Part shown: in pieces, positions 9,491-18,304 of the stretch
How the letters are laid out: the number at the start of each line of letters is the position of its first letter
Numbering within the stretch: position 1 is the stretch's first letter
Source: Thaumasiovibrio subtropicus
GTDB taxonomy: Bacteria; Pseudomonadota; Gammaproteobacteria; Enterobacterales; Vibrionaceae
Direction of reading: 5' to 3'
Assembly: GCF_019703835.1 (NCBI RefSeq)
Contig: NZ_AP023054.1
Location: 3,161,580-3,225,579, forward strand
DNA: 64,000 nt
Program-made: the position numbers and the translations under genes
The notes under the pieces: generated by a model
Told to the model about the DNA's origin: nothing
The model's input: only the letters and a program-made list of their open reading frames with translations
Database searches by the model: none

Positions 9491-9781
9491 CTACCGTTTA
9501 TGACAGATCATCCGATCGTCATCCCATTTTAAGTACCAGTTATCCCCTTGGTCGATCAAACGGGTATCGCCTCGATCATCTTGAAAGACCCCCGCTTTAT
9601 CGTAGCCACTGTGCTGCGCTAAACGAATATCTCGATTGCGATAGATATAGGCTTTTGTCTCAGCCTCAAACTCCACATCCACAGCTTCCCCTTGGCAGTT
9701 TAAGGCAAGTTTAGTGGTAGAGCAGCCGCTCGTCATCATCACCATACCTACTAACAAACACGCTTTCGCTCTCAGCAACAT
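9491..9781 (-). CDS. Small lipoprotein of unknown function
   Basis: 96-residue protein with a lipoprotein signal: short basic N-terminus, hydrophobic core and lipobox TSGC near residue 20, followed by a roughly 75-residue charged domain with a second Cys near the C-terminus (MICHKR). The start chosen is ATG 9781 because AGGAG lies six bases upstream; a GTG three bases earlier is too close to that site. It is monocistronic and convergent with the chitobiose operon. No family was recognised; it presumably sits in the outer or inner membrane facing the periplasm. Confidence 0.75.
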   Translation of the reverse strand: MLLRAKACLLVGMVMMTSGCSTTKLALNCQGEAVDVEFEAETKAYIYRNRDIRLAQHSGYDKAGVFQDDRGDTRLIDQGDNWYLKWDDDRMICHKR

Positions 9782-9925
9782 CACCTACTCCTCGTTATTA
9801 TCAGCAGGGTCTGTAATACTGAAGCATCGATGCGGCCACTCATACCGCGCAATGCAACAACGTGCTGATAATAATAACTTTGTCAGAAAACCTTCTAAGC
9901 ATAGGCAATCTCAGAAAATTCGACG

Positions 9926-10795
9926 ATGATTTCTCCAAATATCGAACATCTCCACTATTTCACCACCGTAGTCGAAATGGGCTCTTTTACCGCTGCGGGC
10001 AGAAAACTGAACCGTGATCGCAGCTCGATAGGCCAGGCCATTGCTAACTTAGAGATCGATCTTGGTGTTACTCTGTTTGACCGCCATGGACGGACAATCA
10101 CACTGACGCCAGAGGGAGAGGCCTTATATGGTAAGGCTCGCACACTGTTGCAAGGCTATCAGTCGTTTTGTCAGTTCAGCCAAAACTTAAGCAGTGATAT
10201 CGAATCCTCGCTGACTATCGGCATCGATCATTTCACGACCCTAAACGAGATGAGCCGAATAGATAAAGCCATTCATACTGCGTTTCCCGGCCTGCACGTG
10301 CACTGGCAACGGCAGCACACCGACGCCTTAGATCCTTTGCTTGAAGCGGGTACCATAGACATCGCATTAAGGCTCTTTCAAAACCGCGACTTACCCGAAG
10401 TCTTTCATCCTCAACATGTCGACAATGTCACTCTCGTCAGCGTCATGCATCGCGATACGGCGGAATCTCACCCGACGCAACGACTGCACTCTGAGTTGAG
10501 GAAAGTCCCCCTTATTGCTTATCCCGATTTAGACAAAGTGGTGCGCACCGACCGATTTGAGAATGTTCAGCAGGTCTTTTCACCGGAAGCGGCGCTGGAA
10601 ATCGTCAGTCAAAAAGCGGCGTGGAGCATTTTTCCTTTGCAGTTAATTTCCCCCGAAAGCGAACGCTATATCCAAGTCAGTCTAGATACAAATGCTCCTA
10701 TGTATGGGCGGCGTATCTTGATTTGGCATCACAGCCATCGCTTCGGAAAAGCCCAGCGTTGGCTAGCTAATCAACTCACCTCCCTGCTTTCTTAA
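9926..10795 (+). CDS. LysR-family transcriptional regulator
   Basis: 289-residue LTTR: N-terminal winged helix-turn-helix (residues 1-65, IEHLHYFTTVVEMGSFTAAG onward) and a type-2 periplasmic-binding-like effector domain. The recognition region (NRDRSSIGQAIANLEIDLG) resembles that of the LysR encoded at 55744-56640 (GKDRATLHHQVTNLEIDWD), so the two appear to be paralogues. The gene lies 175 bp upstream of a lipoprotein amidohydrolase in the same orientation, a plausible target. The RBS before ATG 9926 is weak. The effector is unknown. Confidence 0.88.
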   Translation: MISPNIEHLHYFTTVVEMGSFTAAGRKLNRDRSSIGQAIANLEIDLGVTLFDRHGRTITLTPEGEALYGKARTLLQGYQSFCQFSQNLSSDIESSLTIGIDHFTTLNEMSRIDKAIHTAFPGLHVHWQRQHTDALDPLLEAGTIDIALRLFQNRDLPEVFHPQHVDNVTLVSVMHRDTAESHPTQRLHSELRKVPLIAYPDLDKVVRTDRFENVQQVFSPEAALEIVSQKAAWSIFPLQLISPESERYIQVSLDTNAPMYGRRILIWHHSHRFGKAQRWLANQLTSLLS

Positions 10796-10970
10796 ACTGT
10801 GATCACCACCACGCAATGAGTTAAACAACGAAAAATCTGCGCCACCTTTTATCTCTATGCGGGGGATTTCACCCCGCTATTCACCATTTCGCGATTTAGG
10901 CATTACGACAAACGGTCATAGAATAAACCTCAATGACAACGTCTCTCGTTTTACTCTCGGAGCATCATCC

Positions 10971-12893
10971 ATGTCCCTAAACGCAAAAATAAAAATCACA
11001 GCATTAGCTGCCGCCATGGCCTTAGGTCTCACGGCTTGTCAATCGACGCAGCAAACCGACACCCTGTTTGCGGAAGCCTCAGCGTCACCTATCACCCTCT
11101 ATTCAGCGGCAAACATCATTACCATGTCTGACCAAATAGAGAGTGCAAATGCCGTCGCGGTTCAAGATGGTAAGATTCTTGCGATTGGCGACCGAGACAC
11201 CATCTTAGCCAAATACCAAGACACGGAAGGTTTCTCGCACAATACAACCTTTGCCAACAAAACAATGACTCCGGGTTTTGTCGAACCCCATGTCCACGCT
11301 TGGCTGTTCACCTTTGTCGCCAATACCCACTTCATCACCCCAGCGGACTGGAGCCTACCTTGGGGAGACGTCAAAGGGGTGGTTGGCCAAGAAGCGTATC
11401 TCGCGCGTTTAAAAGAGCTCGAAGCCTCACTGCCTGAAGGCGAGCCACTCGTCACTTGGGGCTGGCACAACTACTTCCATGGTGAAATGAACCGTCAGAT
11501 CCTCGATGAGATCAGCACCGAACGTCCTATTATTGTGTGGCAGCGCTCTGTGCATGAGCTCTATTTTAACAGTGCCGCATTCGATCACTTCGGCGTTAAA
11601 GCCGAAGACTGGCAAGGTGAAGCGAATCACTTCAACTACATGGACTACGAAAAAGGTCATGCCTATGAGACCGGTCTCTATGCCGCAGCGCCTTTGTTGC
11701 TTCAACTCGTCGGCACACCGGAAAAGTTTGCTCAAGGCATTGAGCGTACCAAGGAGTATATGCAAGCAGGAGGCATCACCACCGCAGTTGATCCTGGTGT
11801 CATGCTACCGATGAACATGACAGCATCGATGGTCAACCTGATGGATGATGGCCTACCAATGCTGGATTACTACATGATCCCGGCAGGTAACACCGCTTAT
11901 GATCACTTGGATAAAGATGCGCAAGCCGCTTTCGAGGCGGTGTCGCAAATGGTCAAAGACCCAGCCACAAACGGTGAGTATGTGCGTTGGCTGCCCAATC
12001 AAGTCAAGCTCTTCTCTGATGGCGCTGCGTATGCACAGTTAATGATGATGAAAGACGGCTATACCGATGGCCATGACGGCGCTTGGATCCAATATCCGGA
12101 AGATCTTGAAGCAAGCATGCGCCCCTACTGGGAAAATGACTACACCATCGTCGTCCACTCTAACGGTGACTACGGTCTCGAAGTGGCCGTAGACCTGATG
12201 GAGAAACTGCACGAAGAGTCACCGCGTGAGGATCACCGTACCAGTTTCCATCACTTGGCTTACACCGATCCGGTCGATATCCAGCGCGGTGCTGACATTG
12301 GTGCCACTTTCTCTGTCAACCCATTCTACTTACATGTGTTGGGCGAACAGTATGCAGAGTTTGGTGTTGGTATGGAGCGCGCGCAATACACGTCTCGTGG
12401 CCGTTCTTTCCTTGATGCTGGGGCAAGCTTATCGTTCCACTCTGATGCGCCAATGGCGCCGGGACGCCCACTTGCACTAGCTTGGACAGCAGTTAACCGT
12501 ACTGGCCTCAGTGGCAAGATGCTAGGTGAGTCTGAAAAGATGACCATGGAAGAGTCGCTGCGTGCGATCACCATCGAAGCCGCCTACCAAACGCGTTTGG
12601 AAGATGAAGTGGGCAGTATTGACCTGGGTAAAGCCGCTAACTTTGCAGTACTCAACCAGCACCCTTATGAAGTAGAGAAAACGGCACCTGAAACTATTAA
12701 AGACATCGAAGTCTATGCCACTGTCTTTAATGGCAACCCGGTTGTGACTGAGAAAATGTCGCAAGGTCTCGTGCTTAACCAAGAAGGGCTAAATACCGTC
12801 AACATCATTTCTCGCCTTGGCGGTGGACATGTGACAGGTGGTGATAGCTGCGATGCCAGCCGCATTTACCAAGAGATCCTTCGCGATATGTAA
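10971..12893 (+). CDS. Lipoprotein amidohydrolase, YtcJ-like (amidohydrolase 3)
   Basis: Metal-dependent hydrolase exported as a lipoprotein. Start ATG 10971 is chosen because it gives a clean signal (KIKITALAAAMALGLTACQS, lipobox LTAC) and has GGAG upstream; the open frame extends 38 codons further 5' without conserved sequence. Metal-site motifs: HVHAW after GFVEP, the DPGV segment, and the late Asp in SFHSDAPMAPGRP, followed by the beta-sandwich end (IDLGKAANFAVL). The family contains N-substituted amino-acid amidohydrolases; the substrate is unknown. The position next to a LysR gene suggests joint control. The transcript ends at a strong hairpin 22 bp downstream. Confidence 0.88.
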   Translation: MSLNAKIKITALAAAMALGLTACQSTQQTDTLFAEASASPITLYSAANIITMSDQIESANAVAVQDGKILAIGDRDTILAKYQDTEGFSHNTTFANKTMTPGFVEPHVHAWLFTFVANTHFITPADWSLPWGDVKGVVGQEAYLARLKELEASLPEGEPLVTWGWHNYFHGEMNRQILDEISTERPIIVWQRSVHELYFNSAAFDHFGVKAEDWQGEANHFNYMDYEKGHAYETGLYAAAPLLLQLVGTPEKFAQGIERTKEYMQAGGITTAVDPGVMLPMNMTASMVNLMDDGLPMLDYYMIPAGNTAYDHLDKDAQAAFEAVSQMVKDPATNGEYVRWLPNQVKLFSDGAAYAQLMMMKDGYTDGHDGAWIQYPEDLEASMRPYWENDYTIVVHSNGDYGLEVAVDLMEKLHEESPREDHRTSFHHLAYTDPVDIQRGADIGATFSVNPFYLHVLGEQYAEFGVGMERAQYTSRGRSFLDAGASLSFHSDAPMAPGRPLALAWTAVNRTGLSGKMLGESEKMTMEESLRAITIEAAYQTRLEDEVGSIDLGKAANFAVLNQHPYEVEKTAPETIKDIEVYATVFNGNPVVTEKMSQGLVLNQEGLNTVNIISRLGGGHVTGGDSCDASRIYQEILRDM

Positions 12894-12914
12894 CTCGCCC
12901 CCCTGATAATACTG

Positions 12915-12937
12915 GCCCGGCTCTCGCCGGGCTTTTT
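12915..12937 (+). terminator. Rho-independent terminator after amidohydrolase
   Basis: Perfect 7-bp stem GCCCGGC/GCCGGGC with a TCTC loop and a run of five T, 22 bp after the amidohydrolase stop. Confidence 0.9.
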
Positions 12938-12962
12938 ATTCTGACCTCTCAAAGAGATCATT

Positions 12963-13358
12963 ATGCTCGTTCATCAATATACTCGCGCCTACTCGGCGCA
13001 ACTACTTCACCTTGTACTGTGTATGATCTGGAACGCGGTAGGTGTTTACCAAATCGCACAAGGACAACAACCGATTGGCCCCGTCGCTTCACTCAATGGC
13101 ATAGTTGTCATGACAATCCTGAGCATGACACTGCTGATACTGCTACACAAAGGTTGCGAGAAAAGTTACTGTCTAGTGTCCCTCCTCCCCGCTATGGCTG
13201 CATTGCTGGCCATCATTGGTGCATTCACAGGTGAGCCGACAAACTGGCCGACCGCGATTTGGCGCTGGGCAGGTGTCGCCGTCAACATCATTGGTCTAGT
13301 CGGCTTGCTGCAAGTCGTTCGCTGTTTTCGTGCTAACAAGCCAGCACATCATGCATGA
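12963..13358 (+). CDS. Four-helix inner-membrane protein of unknown function
   Basis: 131-residue hydrophobic protein with four predicted transmembrane helices (about residues 14-31, 44-62, 70-88 and 101-119) and a short basic C-terminal tail. A weak AAAGAG lies upstream of ATG 12963. It sits just behind the amidohydrolase terminator, so it probably has its own promoter. It is convergent with the DsdC-like regulator. No family was recognised. Confidence 0.65.
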   Translation: MLVHQYTRAYSAQLLHLVLCMIWNAVGVYQIAQGQQPIGPVASLNGIVVMTILSMTLLILLHKGCEKSYCLVSLLPAMAALLAIIGAFTGEPTNWPTAIWRWAGVAVNIIGLVGLLQVVRCFRANKPAHHA

Positions 13359-13381
13359 CGCGAGCAAGGTAAGCTGAAGGG

Positions 13382-14287
13382 TTAGCCATCCATCAGCGCA
13401 GCTTCACGTCGCAGCCAGTCAGCAAAAACGACAAACTTTTGTCTGCTCTGCATGCCGTCCGGGCAAACAAGGTCATACCCCATTCCCGAGCTAATACTCG
13501 GGAATGGCGCAACCAAGTCCCCTGTCTGTAAATAGTGGGCAGCAACCACTTTTCTCGCCATCGCAATTCCCATCGAGTTCTGTGCCGCCATGATCGCATG
13601 ATCATACTGGGTGAAGGTATGGCTACGCGCATAGCAATCTATCGTCATCGCCATATGATCGAGCCATTTAGACCAGATCTCTGAATGCTCGCCGTGAATA
13701 AATGTCGCTTGCGAAAGTGCAGTGAGATCCCCAGCTAACAGACCAAGTTTCTCTGCATACAGCGCCGAGCAAACCGGAATACGCTCTTCAGAAAACAGCC
13801 GTTCCGAATAACTGTCAATGTAACGACCTCGGCTATAAAAGATCGCCGCATCCAACGCATCATATTGAAAATCGCCACGGTAGTGCTTGGTAAACAACTT
13901 AATATTCAAGTGGGGGTGTTCTTCATGAAAGCGGTGAAGTCTCGGCATTAACCAGTTGGTCGCAAACGCGGGTGATGTGCCGACAACCAGTTCCCCAAAC
14001 AACGCGTTACCGCTTAAATCCTCAAGCTCACTGTTAATAGCGGCCAACGAATGGTGCAAGGTATTTATCAACCTTTCTCCTTCCGGAGTCAGCGCCAAGC
14101 TTCGTGTGAGACGCACAAAGACCTGAAAACCAAGCTCAGACTCCAACCCTTTGATTCTATGACTGATTGCCCCTTGAGTTAGACTCAATTCATCTGCCGC
14201 TTTGGTAAAACTCAGGTGTTTGGCGACGATCGTTAAGGTGTGTAGGTTGGCCATCAATTTATTACTGACTAACATCTTTCCATCCAT
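13382..14287 (-). CDS. LysR-family regulator, DsdC/GcvA-like
   Basis: 301-residue LTTR with an intact HTH (KHLSFTKAADELSLTQGAISHRIKGLESELG) and co-inducer domain. The N-terminal half resembles DsdC and GcvA more than the other two LysR proteins of the window. It is divergently transcribed from nagE across 147 bp, the arrangement expected for a regulator of its neighbour, although GlcNAc uptake in this family is usually controlled by the ROK protein NagC. Start is uncertain: ATG 14287 gives the full frame, ATG 14275 and 14254 are alternatives, and none has a strong RBS. Confidence 0.87.
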   Translation of the reverse strand: MDGKMLVSNKLMANLHTLTIVAKHLSFTKAADELSLTQGAISHRIKGLESELGFQVFVRLTRSLALTPEGERLINTLHHSLAAINSELEDLSGNALFGELVVGTSPAFATNWLMPRLHRFHEEHPHLNIKLFTKHYRGDFQYDALDAAIFYSRGRYIDSYSERLFSEERIPVCSALYAEKLGLLAGDLTALSQATFIHGEHSEIWSKWLDHMAMTIDCYARSHTFTQYDHAIMAAQNSMGIAMARKVVAAHYLQTGDLVAPFPSISSGMGYDLVCPDGMQSRQKFVVFADWLRREAALMDG

Positions 14288-14310
14288 GAATATTTTTAAT
14301 GCATGTTAGC

Positions 14311-14340
14311 TTATTTTTCGTTTGTTGATGAAATTTATTT
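14311..14340. promoter_or_regulatory. AT-rich imperfect palindrome upstream of nagE (possible NagC-like operator)
   Basis: TTATTT at the left end and AAATTTATTT at the right end form an imperfect dyad in the nagE/LysR intergenic region. The general TTATTT...AAATAA shape resembles NagC/Mlc operators, but the match is loose. It could equally be a binding site for the divergent LysR protein. Confidence 0.25.
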
Positions 14341-14434
14341 ATCCCATTATTGGCGCAGTGAGAGAAAGAGATGGCCGCCTCAACAACTCTCTGAACCTTT
14401 GAAACTTTATTAACGTCAAAAAAATAGGTGATGA

Positions 14435-15889
14435 ATGAATATTTTTGGCTATCTACAAAAAGTAGGTAAAGCATTGATGGTGCCGGTCGCCACCTTACCA
14501 GCGGCAGCAATCTTGATGGGTATTGGATACTGGGTTGACCCGGTTGGCTGGGGCTCAGAAAGCGTCATCGCTGCGTTACTGATCAAATCAGGTGCAGCCA
14601 TCATTGATAACATGGCGCTACTCTTCGCCATTGGTGTTTCCTTCGGCCTGAGCCGCGACAAAAACGGTTCAGCCGCCTTAGCGGGGTTTGTCTGCTACAT
14701 GGTCGTCACCACTTTGCTTTCTCCAGCCGTTGTTGCACAGCTAAAAAGCATTGATCTTGAGGCGGTGCCCGCAGCATTCGATAAGATTGGCAACCAGTTT
14801 GTCGGTATTCTTATCGGTATTATCTCCGCTGAAATTTACAACCGCTTCCACACTGTTGAACTGCCTAAAGCCTTGGCTTTCTTCAGCGGAAAACGCCTTG
14901 TACCCATTTTGACGTCCATCGCCGGTATCTTACTTTCGGTGCTACTGCTAGTTGTTTGGCCCGTTATTTATGACGCGCTCATCTCTTTTGGTACCAAACT
15001 CCAAGCGATGGACGCCGTCGGTGCTGGCCTATTTGGCTTCTTCAACCGCCTGATGCTGACCATTGGTATGCACCACGCCCTTTACCCTGTGTTCTGGTTT
15101 GATGTTGTCGGTATCAATGACATCCCTAACTTCCTTGGTGGTGCACAATCCCTCGCAGAAGGCAATGCTGTTGTCGGTAAAACAGGCATGTACCAAGCAG
15201 GCTTTTTCCCCATCATGATGTTTGGTCTTCCGGGTGCTGCACTGGCTATCTACCACTGTGCTGACCAAAAATCGAAAGATAGAACCTTCTCTATCATGCT
15301 CGCTGCCGCCATGGCATCGTTCTTCACTGGCATCACTGAACCACTTGAATTCTCGTTCATGTTCACGGCTCCATTGCTTTACGTGATTCATGCTGTTCTC
15401 ACCGGTATCTCGCTCTATATCGCAGCATCAATGGAGTGGATGGCAGGCTTTGGCTTCTCTGCAGGTTTCGTTGATATGGTTCTATCGACGCAGAACCCGC
15501 TCGCAGTGAAATGGTACATGTTGATCGTTCAAGGTGTTGTCTTCTTTGCGATTTACTACTTCATGTTCCGCTTTGCAATCGTCAAGTTTAACTTGAAAAC
15601 ACCGGGTCGCGGTGAGAGCGATGAAGAAGCCGTCAATGCGGAAAACATCGGCGAACTGACAGAAGCCTACATCGCTGCTATCGGTGGTAAAGAGAACATT
15701 GTTGAAGTCGACAACTGTATTACTCGTCTTCGTCTGACTGTAAAAGACTCTTCTATCGCCAACCGCGATGAGATGGGCAAACTGGGTGCTGCAGGCGTGG
15801 TACCTATCGGTAAAGAAGGACTGCAAGTCATCATTGGCCTTGGCAAAGTGGATAAAGTTGCCGCAGAGATGAAACGCATCTTAGCCTAA
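14435..15889 (+). CDS. nagE: PTS N-acetylglucosamine-specific IICB component
   Basis: Membrane permease that imports and phosphorylates GlcNAc at the PTS. 484 residues: IIC domain of the glucose family (residues 1-380, about ten transmembrane segments; MHHALYPVFWFDVVG and FFTGITEPLEFSFMF are the conserved GxxEP-type sugar-site loops), then a IIB domain with the phosphocysteine in DNCITRLRLTV. No IIA domain is fused, as in Vibrio nagE, so phosphate must come from a separate IIA-Glc. AGGTGAT precedes ATG 14435. The resulting GlcNAc-6-P joins the product of the chitobiose operon. Confidence 0.93.
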   Translation: MNIFGYLQKVGKALMVPVATLPAAAILMGIGYWVDPVGWGSESVIAALLIKSGAAIIDNMALLFAIGVSFGLSRDKNGSAALAGFVCYMVVTTLLSPAVVAQLKSIDLEAVPAAFDKIGNQFVGILIGIISAEIYNRFHTVELPKALAFFSGKRLVPILTSIAGILLSVLLLVVWPVIYDALISFGTKLQAMDAVGAGLFGFFNRLMLTIGMHHALYPVFWFDVVGINDIPNFLGGAQSLAEGNAVVGKTGMYQAGFFPIMMFGLPGAALAIYHCADQKSKDRTFSIMLAAAMASFFTGITEPLEFSFMFTAPLLYVIHAVLTGISLYIAASMEWMAGFGFSAGFVDMVLSTQNPLAVKWYMLIVQGVVFFAIYYFMFRFAIVKFNLKTPGRGESDEEAVNAENIGELTEAYIAAIGGKENIVEVDNCITRLRLTVKDSSIANRDEMGKLGAAGVVPIGKEGLQVIIGLGKVDKVAAEMKRILA

Positions 15890-15960
15890 CCGTCCCCCTG
15901 AGAGTGTTGCTATCCACCCAATCCCCCCTGGTGTGGGTGGTGACATTCTCACCTTACTAA

Positions 15961-15990
15961 AACGCCCAGCTCATGACTGGGCGTTTTTTT
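15961..15990. terminator. Bidirectional terminator between nagE and lacI-type gene
   Basis: Nine-bp stem AACGCCCAG/CTGGGCGTT with a seven-base loop and a T-run on the plus strand. It serves the convergent nagE (plus) and regulator (minus) genes. A second, larger imperfect hairpin (GAGAGTGT...ACATTCTC enclosing CCACCC...GGGTGG) lies at about 15900-15952. Confidence 0.85.
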
Positions 15991-16987
15991 AGTTTATCGC
16001 TCTGTCACCTTGCCGCAGACGTAAGCTCGGTTCAAAGTGACGGACAATCTCGATCGGCGAGTCATTCATGAGACCGTTCAGGATCTCCACTGCCGTTCTG
16101 GCCATATCACCAATCGGAAAGTGCACTGCTGAAATCGCGGGATAGTAGCTGGCGCAAAGGTCAATACTGTCAAAACTGACTACGGATATCGCCTCAGGAA
16201 CGGCAATGTCTTGCTCGTGAAGATACTGTAACAACCCACTGGTCATCTCTTCACTGCACGAGTAAATAGCGGTCATCTCAGGGTTGGCTTGATGCAGCGC
16301 TTTTGCCGCTAAGTAACCACTTTCTCGCCCATAGTTCCCTTCACTGGTCAGTTTAGGATCAGGCGTGATCCCTGCGGCCTTCAGTGCCGCTTGATAACCG
16401 CGTAAACGCGCCCGGCTGTTGACCCGATGAATAGGCCCTGAAATACACCCAATTTTCGTGTGACCTTGAGCAATCAAATGTGCCACCATCATCTCACTGG
16501 CGCTATGGTGATCAAAGGTCACACAACGCGATTCTAATCCTTCGACGACGCGATCAATTAACACAAACGGTGTGGGTTGCTTTGCCAAATCACGCAACTC
16601 ATCGTCACTTAAGTGGCGACTATTGAGAATGTAGCCATCACAGCGTAGATCATGAAAACGCCGTATCGCTTCACGCTCACCTTCAACGCTATGATGGCCT
16701 TGTGCGGTGATCAAAAACTTGTTGTGCTTATCAAGCTCTGATTGAACCTGATCCATCATAAAACCAAAGAAGCCACCGGTGTAATAGGTCACCAGAAGCC
16801 CTGTCATGTTTGAGGAAGCCGTCGCTAAACTACGTGCAATCGCACTTGGTCGATAATTGAGTTCTGCCATGGCCGCTTCAACTTTTCGCTTCGTATCTGC
16901 GCGAAAAGAGCCTTCGCCATTGATAATCCGTGACACCGTTGAGCGGTTCACCCCCGCTAACGCCGCGACATCTTTAATACTTGCCAT
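15989..16987 (-). CDS. LacI-family transcriptional regulator of the cel/chb PTS operon
   Basis: 332 residues: LacI HTH at the N-terminus (IKDVAALAGVNRSTVSRIINGEG), hinge with LNYRPSAIARSL, then a periplasmic-binding-like sugar domain. It lies directly downstream of the cel structural genes on the same strand, as in V. cholerae, but here the MITE-like repeat and about 500 bp separate it from chbG. A perfect LacI-type palindrome before the IIB gene (21906-21919) is its probable operator. The ligand is inferred to be a disaccharide-6-phosphate or the disaccharide itself. Start ATG 16987 has GGAAGTA upstream. Confidence 0.9.
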   Translation of the reverse strand: MASIKDVAALAGVNRSTVSRIINGEGSFRADTKRKVEAAMAELNYRPSAIARSLATASSNMTGLLVTYYTGGFFGFMMDQVQSELDKHNKFLITAQGHHSVEGEREAIRRFHDLRCDGYILNSRHLSDDELRDLAKQPTPFVLIDRVVEGLESRCVTFDHHSASEMMVAHLIAQGHTKIGCISGPIHRVNSRARLRGYQAALKAAGITPDPKLTSEGNYGRESGYLAAKALHQANPEMTAIYSCSEEMTSGLLQYLHEQDIAVPEAISVVSFDSIDLCASYYPAISAVHFPIGDMARTAVEILNGLMNDSPIEIVRHFEPSLRLRQGDRAIN

Positions 16988-17029
16988 CCATTACTTCCAT
17001 TTAATCAAGGTGCTGTGTTGCAATGCGAG

Positions 17030-17294
17030 TATACTCAAGCCACCTCAAGATGCAGGATTCAGAAGCAGACTAGCGCGTCGAGTTCAAGGCAAAGGTGTGA
17101 AGGAATGGCTTTCCCCTTTCGAACACATTTAACGCAGAAATCGGGGCGCTAGTCGCTTCCCGAAGGGCGAGTTTTCTAGGCTCGCCACCGTCGTTACTGT
17201 TTTTTGATTTAGTCCACTAGATCTTCAAAACAGTGCCTCGATGGCAAACCTAGAAACTCTCGCTGAACATGCACCTTGAGGTGGCTTGAGTATA
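17030..17294. repeat. MITE-like element, copy 1, complete with terminal inverted repeats
   Basis: 265-bp non-coding element. The left end TATACTCAAGCCACCTCAAG is matched by the right end as its inverted repeat; the two 24-bp ends differ at one base. The inner sequence has further hairpins (GGCGAG...CTCGCC around 17166-17188; CACTGTTTTGAA-type arms around 17200-17240). The flanks suggest a TA or TATA target duplication, as for Tc1/mariner-type elements. A second, diverged copy lies in inverse orientation at 22042 and a lone end lies at 37035. No open frame of note is present inside. Confidence 0.8.
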
Positions 17295-17488
17295 TATCGG
17301 ATTTCCCTTCAAGCCTCTCAACTTCACCCCAAAAACACGCCATAACCCCATACCGACTCAAGCTGCGTCAACACACTTCCCGTTGGGCAAGCGTGTTAGG
17401 CTTAAGTACAAAGTGCGCAACGAACCAGAAGATACCAAGGTGTGGTTTGGGGGGAATACCTTCTGGCTGTTGCGTCGATACAGCTTAT
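17295..17488. other. Non-coding spacer with two strong hairpins downstream of chbG
   Basis: No gene is seen. Two inverted repeats stand out: ACACACTTCCC...GGGCAAGCGTGT near 17374-17400 and a longer one with arms near 17414-17431 (GCGCAACGAACCAGAAG) and 17460-17476. They may form the 3' end of the cel transcript on the minus strand, but neither has a clear U-run. Confidence 0.45.
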
Positions 17489-18220
17489 TTACCACAAGAC
17501 GCGGTAGTCAGCGAGTTGATGGCCTTGCGCTTCAATCGCTGCGCGTAATCGGCTAGAGGTCAAAATCGCTAGCTCTTTTGCTCTCGGTTCAGCGTATGCA
17601 CTCCGAGAGAGCAGACCTTCATCCAGATAGGCAGGATGACACATGAACTCAATCACATCACAGTCATGACGATGCTGTTCAATCGTCTCCAACACGCACT
17701 GTTCGCTGAGGGCATCATCATAGAAATCGGCACTAAATTGATAGCGTAGCGCCGCGCGATGCCAACCTTGGTGGCCATTGCCCCGCAGTGGCACCTTGTA
17801 CTGCTGCGCAACGGCGATAGCAACAGGCAGCACAGCAGGTAACATATGCGCATGATGATGACTATCAAGATGGCTTATCTCGATCCCTGCACCACGCACG
17901 GCCTCGATTTGCGCCACCAGCTCATCGCCAATCTCGGTTTCCGTTAGCGACTGTGTCCAGCGTTCTGCATCTCGTAAAAATTCGCCCTCGCTATTCACTC
18001 CTTGCGACAGTGCTGTCATCGGCTTGCCGGCGGTTAAACGTAAATGCACACCGATTTGCAGATCAGGTACGTCCGCTGCTAACGCGATGCCATGCTCGAA
18101 CGCAGCCATGCCTGCCATCATCGTGGTTGAGCGCACCACGCCTTGTCGACACGCATCTGCGATACCGTAATTCACACCCTGTGTTAAGCCAAAATCATCA
18201 GCGTTGAAAATGACCTGCAT
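17489..18220 (-). CDS. chbG: Chitooligosaccharide deacetylase ChbG (YdjC family)
   Basis: 243-residue carbohydrate deacetylase that removes an acetyl group from chitobiose-6-phosphate-type sugars. The metal-binding motifs are intact: FNADDFGLTQGVN at the N-terminus, HLDSHHHAHM at about residues 117-126, and the late ECMCHP-like segment EFMCHPAYLD. AGGAGG is optimally placed before ATG 18220. It lies 84 bp downstream of the GH4 gene in the cel operon, as in V. cholerae. In E. coli this activity is needed to make the inducer and the substrate for ChbF; the same role is inferred here. Confidence 0.92.
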   Translation of the reverse strand: MQVIFNADDFGLTQGVNYGIADACRQGVVRSTTMMAGMAAFEHGIALAADVPDLQIGVHLRLTAGKPMTALSQGVNSEGEFLRDAERWTQSLTETEIGDELVAQIEAVRGAGIEISHLDSHHHAHMLPAVLPVAIAVAQQYKVPLRGNGHQGWHRAALRYQFSADFYDDALSEQCVLETIEQHRHDCDVIEFMCHPAYLDEGLLSRSAYAEPRAKELAILTSSRLRAAIEAQGHQLADYRVLW

Positions 18221-18304
18221 TTTTTCCTCCTCTCACTCGCGCGCACCATTCAGCCACTTTTCTCGGTAAGAATGGGCTAATCAGACTGTTATACCAGCTT
18301 GTAT

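Noticed and set aside
9284..9532. Open frame of 82 codons after the chitobiose operon
   Set aside because: It runs through three hairpins including the operon terminator, has no RBS and no recognisable protein sequence.
9335..17449. Identical 12-mer AGGTGTGGTTTG in the loops of hairpins at 9326-9354 and about 17414-17476
   Set aside because: A 12-base match is expected many times by chance in 64 kb, and the surrounding stems are unrelated.
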